Assembly (NCBI GenBank): GCA_015179025.1
Contig: WHUX01000063.1
Span: forward strand, 124,001 to 188,000
Direction of reading: 5' to 3'
Source: Terfezia claveryi
Lineage: Eukaryota; Ascomycota; Pezizomycetes; Pezizales; Pezizaceae
DNA: 64,000 nucleotides
The notes beneath the pieces were generated by a model that did not search any database, was not told the DNA's origin, and saw only the letters and a list, made by a program, of their open reading frames with translations. The translations under genes and the position numbers were made by a program. Each line of letters begins with the position of its first letter. Position 1 is the first letter of the stretch. Positions 62,039 to 64,000 of this stretch are shown piece after piece.

Positions 62039-62882
62039 ATATTCCATCCCTTCTTGGATTCTACTGCTCCAGCGAATATGGTACGTTGCCCTCTGGGAAG
62101 ACAGCGGAGTACTGGCCTGGGAAGACAGCGGAGTACTGGCTTGCTGACTGGGGTGGTAGATGCTTGACGCTACGGGTTGATACGTATACACCGGGATTGT
62201 TGCGATTATTTAGCATAGGGATATGTTCTTGTAAATAGACGTTGTTTGGGAATGGAAAAGCTCTTTGCTTGCGTTGGTGGAGGCATTGTTTTGTTCCAAT
62301 CCTCATATTGTGGAAGCGCAACCGGACCCACTTAACTATTCAACTTCAGTTTTCTTTGCTTTATGTAGAAAAAGAAGTTCTAGAGGATGTAATATGGATC
62401 GATCATGTGGGAATAAGTCTGCCCTCAGGAATTGAACTTTCTTTTTCTCGCACTGATATGCTGTGATATGGCTTTTGAACTGTTCGACCACCCTCCCAAT
62501 CGCAATTGAACTTTTTCAGGGTCCATCACAGCGCAGCCAATTACAACGCACGTACGGGGGTCAGTTGTTTCGGGCCTGCGACGCTTCAATTTTTGATCTT
62601 ACTAACCAGGTCTTTTTTTACACCCCATCACCGTCAGCAGTCAAGGAGAGGCGACAAGTCTTTTGATTGGTCTGGCTGGGATCCCTACTGTCCCTTGCCC
62701 AACCCCAATACGTTCGCTGGTGGCCAAATCATCCCCTAAAGGCGAAAGCTTAAGGGTCCCTTGGTATTGGCATTTCTGTACTTTTGGAGGTCTGCGATAT
62801 CTCGAAGCTTTAGCTTCAATTACTCCAACATTCTTCTTTCGAATCCGGTTCCAGCTTACTCCTTTCCAGCACTGCTGCCATC
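62039..62882. other. intergenic
   Basis: This is the 3' flank of eL22 and the promoter of the mannosyltransferase gene. It contains a perfect 24-bp tandem pair (listed separately). No other coding signal is seen. Confidence 0.55.
62093..62140. repeat. perfect 24-bp tandem duplication
   Basis: Two adjacent identical copies of a 24-bp unit starting CTGGGAAGACAGCGG sit 55 bases after the eL22 stop codon, in its 3' UTR. Perfect identity suggests a recent slippage event. Confidence 0.7.
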
Positions 62883-63977
62883 ATGGCGTCCCGTTCGTTA
62901 CGTCGCTCTAATCCCATAACGCTCGTGCTTGCACTGATGCTTGTACTGGGTTTTATGCTCTTCATCCTCACACCAGACAAGTCCGACCCCATCCCAAAGA
63001 CCGTGGCCCCAGCAAGAAGTCGGAAACCACCGGCGGTACAACGGTATCATATGAACACCCTGAAAGCCACCGCCAGCCCGATAGCCAACCAAGAAAAGGT
63101 CATTATCCTCACCCCCTTAGCAAAGTTCTACGACGAGTACTGGAGGAATCTGTTGAAGCTCAACTACCCGCGTGAGCTCGTTGAACTGGGTTTTATCATT
63201 CCAAAAGGTCGTGAGGGAAACTTGGCTCTCTCAAAGTTGCAAGATGTGGTCCACAAAGTGCAGACAGGGAAAAAGAAAGACCAATTCGCCAAGGTCACTA
63301 TCCTGAGACAGGATTTTGATTCTCCAGCGTCTCAAAATGAAAAGGATAGACACGCTTTGTCTGCTCAGAAGGCTAGACGGGCAGCTATGTCGAAGGCGAG
63401 AAACAGTTTGTTGTTCAGCGTACTCCGTCCCGATATCGCGTGGGTCCTTTGGCTTGATGCCGATATCATTGAAACACCCCCAACACTCATTCAGGACCTT
63501 GCATCCCACGACAAGGCGGTTATTGTTCCTAATTGCTTTCAGAGATATAAGGAGGGTGGGGTCTCGAAGATAAGGCCCTACGATTACAACTCATGGCACG
63601 ACTCGAATGAGGCATTAAAGATGGCAGATACAATGGGCAAGGACGACATCGTACTTGAGGGTTATAGGGAAATGGCGACGTGGAGGCTGTTGATGACCGG
63701 TGAATACAAGGAGCACGGGAGTGTTCACGACGAGACCAAGCTGGACGGGGTTGGAGGAACTGCGTTGTTGGTGAAGGCAGAAGTGCATCGTGATGGAGCG
63801 ATGTTCCCACCCTTCCCGTTCTATCACCTCATTGAGACAGAAGGTTTTGCGAAGATGGCAAGGAGATTGGGGTATCAGCCTTTTGGGCTTCCAAATTACC
63901 TGGTAAATCTAGCTCCCTGCAAGCTACCATGTGATTATCCACTGACTTTCCTTTAGGTTTATCACTATAATGAATAA
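62883..63977 (+). CDS. GT62 mannosyltransferase, Anp1/Mnn9 family
   Basis: A Golgi alpha-1,6-mannosyltransferase subunit that extends N-glycan outer chains. ATG at 62883 opens MASRSLRRSNP, followed by one signal-anchor helix, TLVLALMLVLGFMLFIL. The luminal domain begins KVIILTPLAKFYDEYWRNL. It carries ARNSLLFSVLRPDIAWVLW, the LDADIIETPPT stretch with its DxD motif, VPNCFQRY, VLEGYREMATWR and ETEGFAKMARRLGYQPFGLP. One intron near the end joins NYL to VYHYNE-stop at 63975-63977. The IETPPT and VPNCFQRY wording points to the Anp1 branch rather than Mnn9 or Van1; that subfamily call is inference. Confidence 0.9.
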
Positions 63978-64000
63978 TAACATTTAACTTTGCCCCTCAC

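Overview
The window is nuclear DNA of a filamentous ascomycete (Pezizomycotina). Genes carry short introns of about 45-80 bp with GT..AG ends. The set includes gamma-tubulin, a fungal group II G-alpha, an Rrt8/EI24 membrane protein, an Anp1-type mannosyltransferase, a GPI-type cell-wall protein and a mitoribosomal mS38. Long AT-richer intergenic stretches with inverted repeats, dispersed short motifs and decayed coding fragments suggest a repeat-laden genome. A Pezizales (truffle/morel-like) source is possible but is only inference. I recognised no CRISPR array, complete rRNA or tRNA gene, or intact autonomous transposon.

Layout. 1-6.2 kb: the 3' part of a Prm10/ThrE-type transporter (+), an EI24/Rrt8-like protein (-) and mS38 (-). 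7.8-9.1 kb: a fungal PD-(D/E)XK-like hypothetical gene (-) with an unclear 5' end. 9.5-11.5 kb: a MITE-like inverted repeat and a heptad-repeat coiled-coil gene broken at an A9 run. 14.0-15.4 kb: a complete G-alpha (-). 15.4-20.3 kb: gene-poor, with a tRNA-like fragment, a small inverted-repeat element and a decayed coding remnant. 20.3-21.8 kb: an intronless caspase-like gene (+) flanked by tandem duplications. 22.7-23.1 kb: the C-terminus of a lipase-like pseudogene. 23.6-25.2 kb: S-(hydroxymethyl)glutathione dehydrogenase (+). 25.2-29.6 kb: gene-poor, with a pogo-type helix-turn-helix relic. 29.6-36 kb: a Pgc1-like glycerophosphodiesterase (+), a GPI-type cell-wall protein (+) and a Yke4-like zinc transporter (-). 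36.5-42.3 kb: a full ABCC transporter (-). 42.3-57 kb: mostly gene-poor, with a ubiquitin-AN1 fusion (+) at 46.9 kb, one hypothetical gene and its decayed tandem copy. 57.2-64 kb: a dense housekeeping cluster of Ntg1/Nth1 DNA glycosylase (+), gamma-tubulin (-), ribosomal protein eL22 (+) and an Anp1-like GT62 enzyme (+).

The genes are independent eukaryotic transcription units with no sign of a metabolic cluster. Three otherwise well-conserved genes (gamma-tubulin, zinc transporter, Ntg1) each need a one-base correction in a short G/C-rich run. The coiled-coil gene needs one in an A9 run. This pattern suggests homopolymer errors in the assembly as much as real mutations.

Most interesting observations: a run of twelve hydrophobic-Lys-x-Glu SUMO-consensus tetrapeptides in the Ntg1 tail; the orphan caspase-like protein; three families of short motifs dispersed over intergenic DNA (TAGTCTGGTTGGCAC, GTTACCCTGAA, TAGTCTCGTGC) that may be ends of unrecognised mobile elements; the 163-bp inverted-repeat element at 9.5 kb; and the ubiquitin-AN1 fusion.
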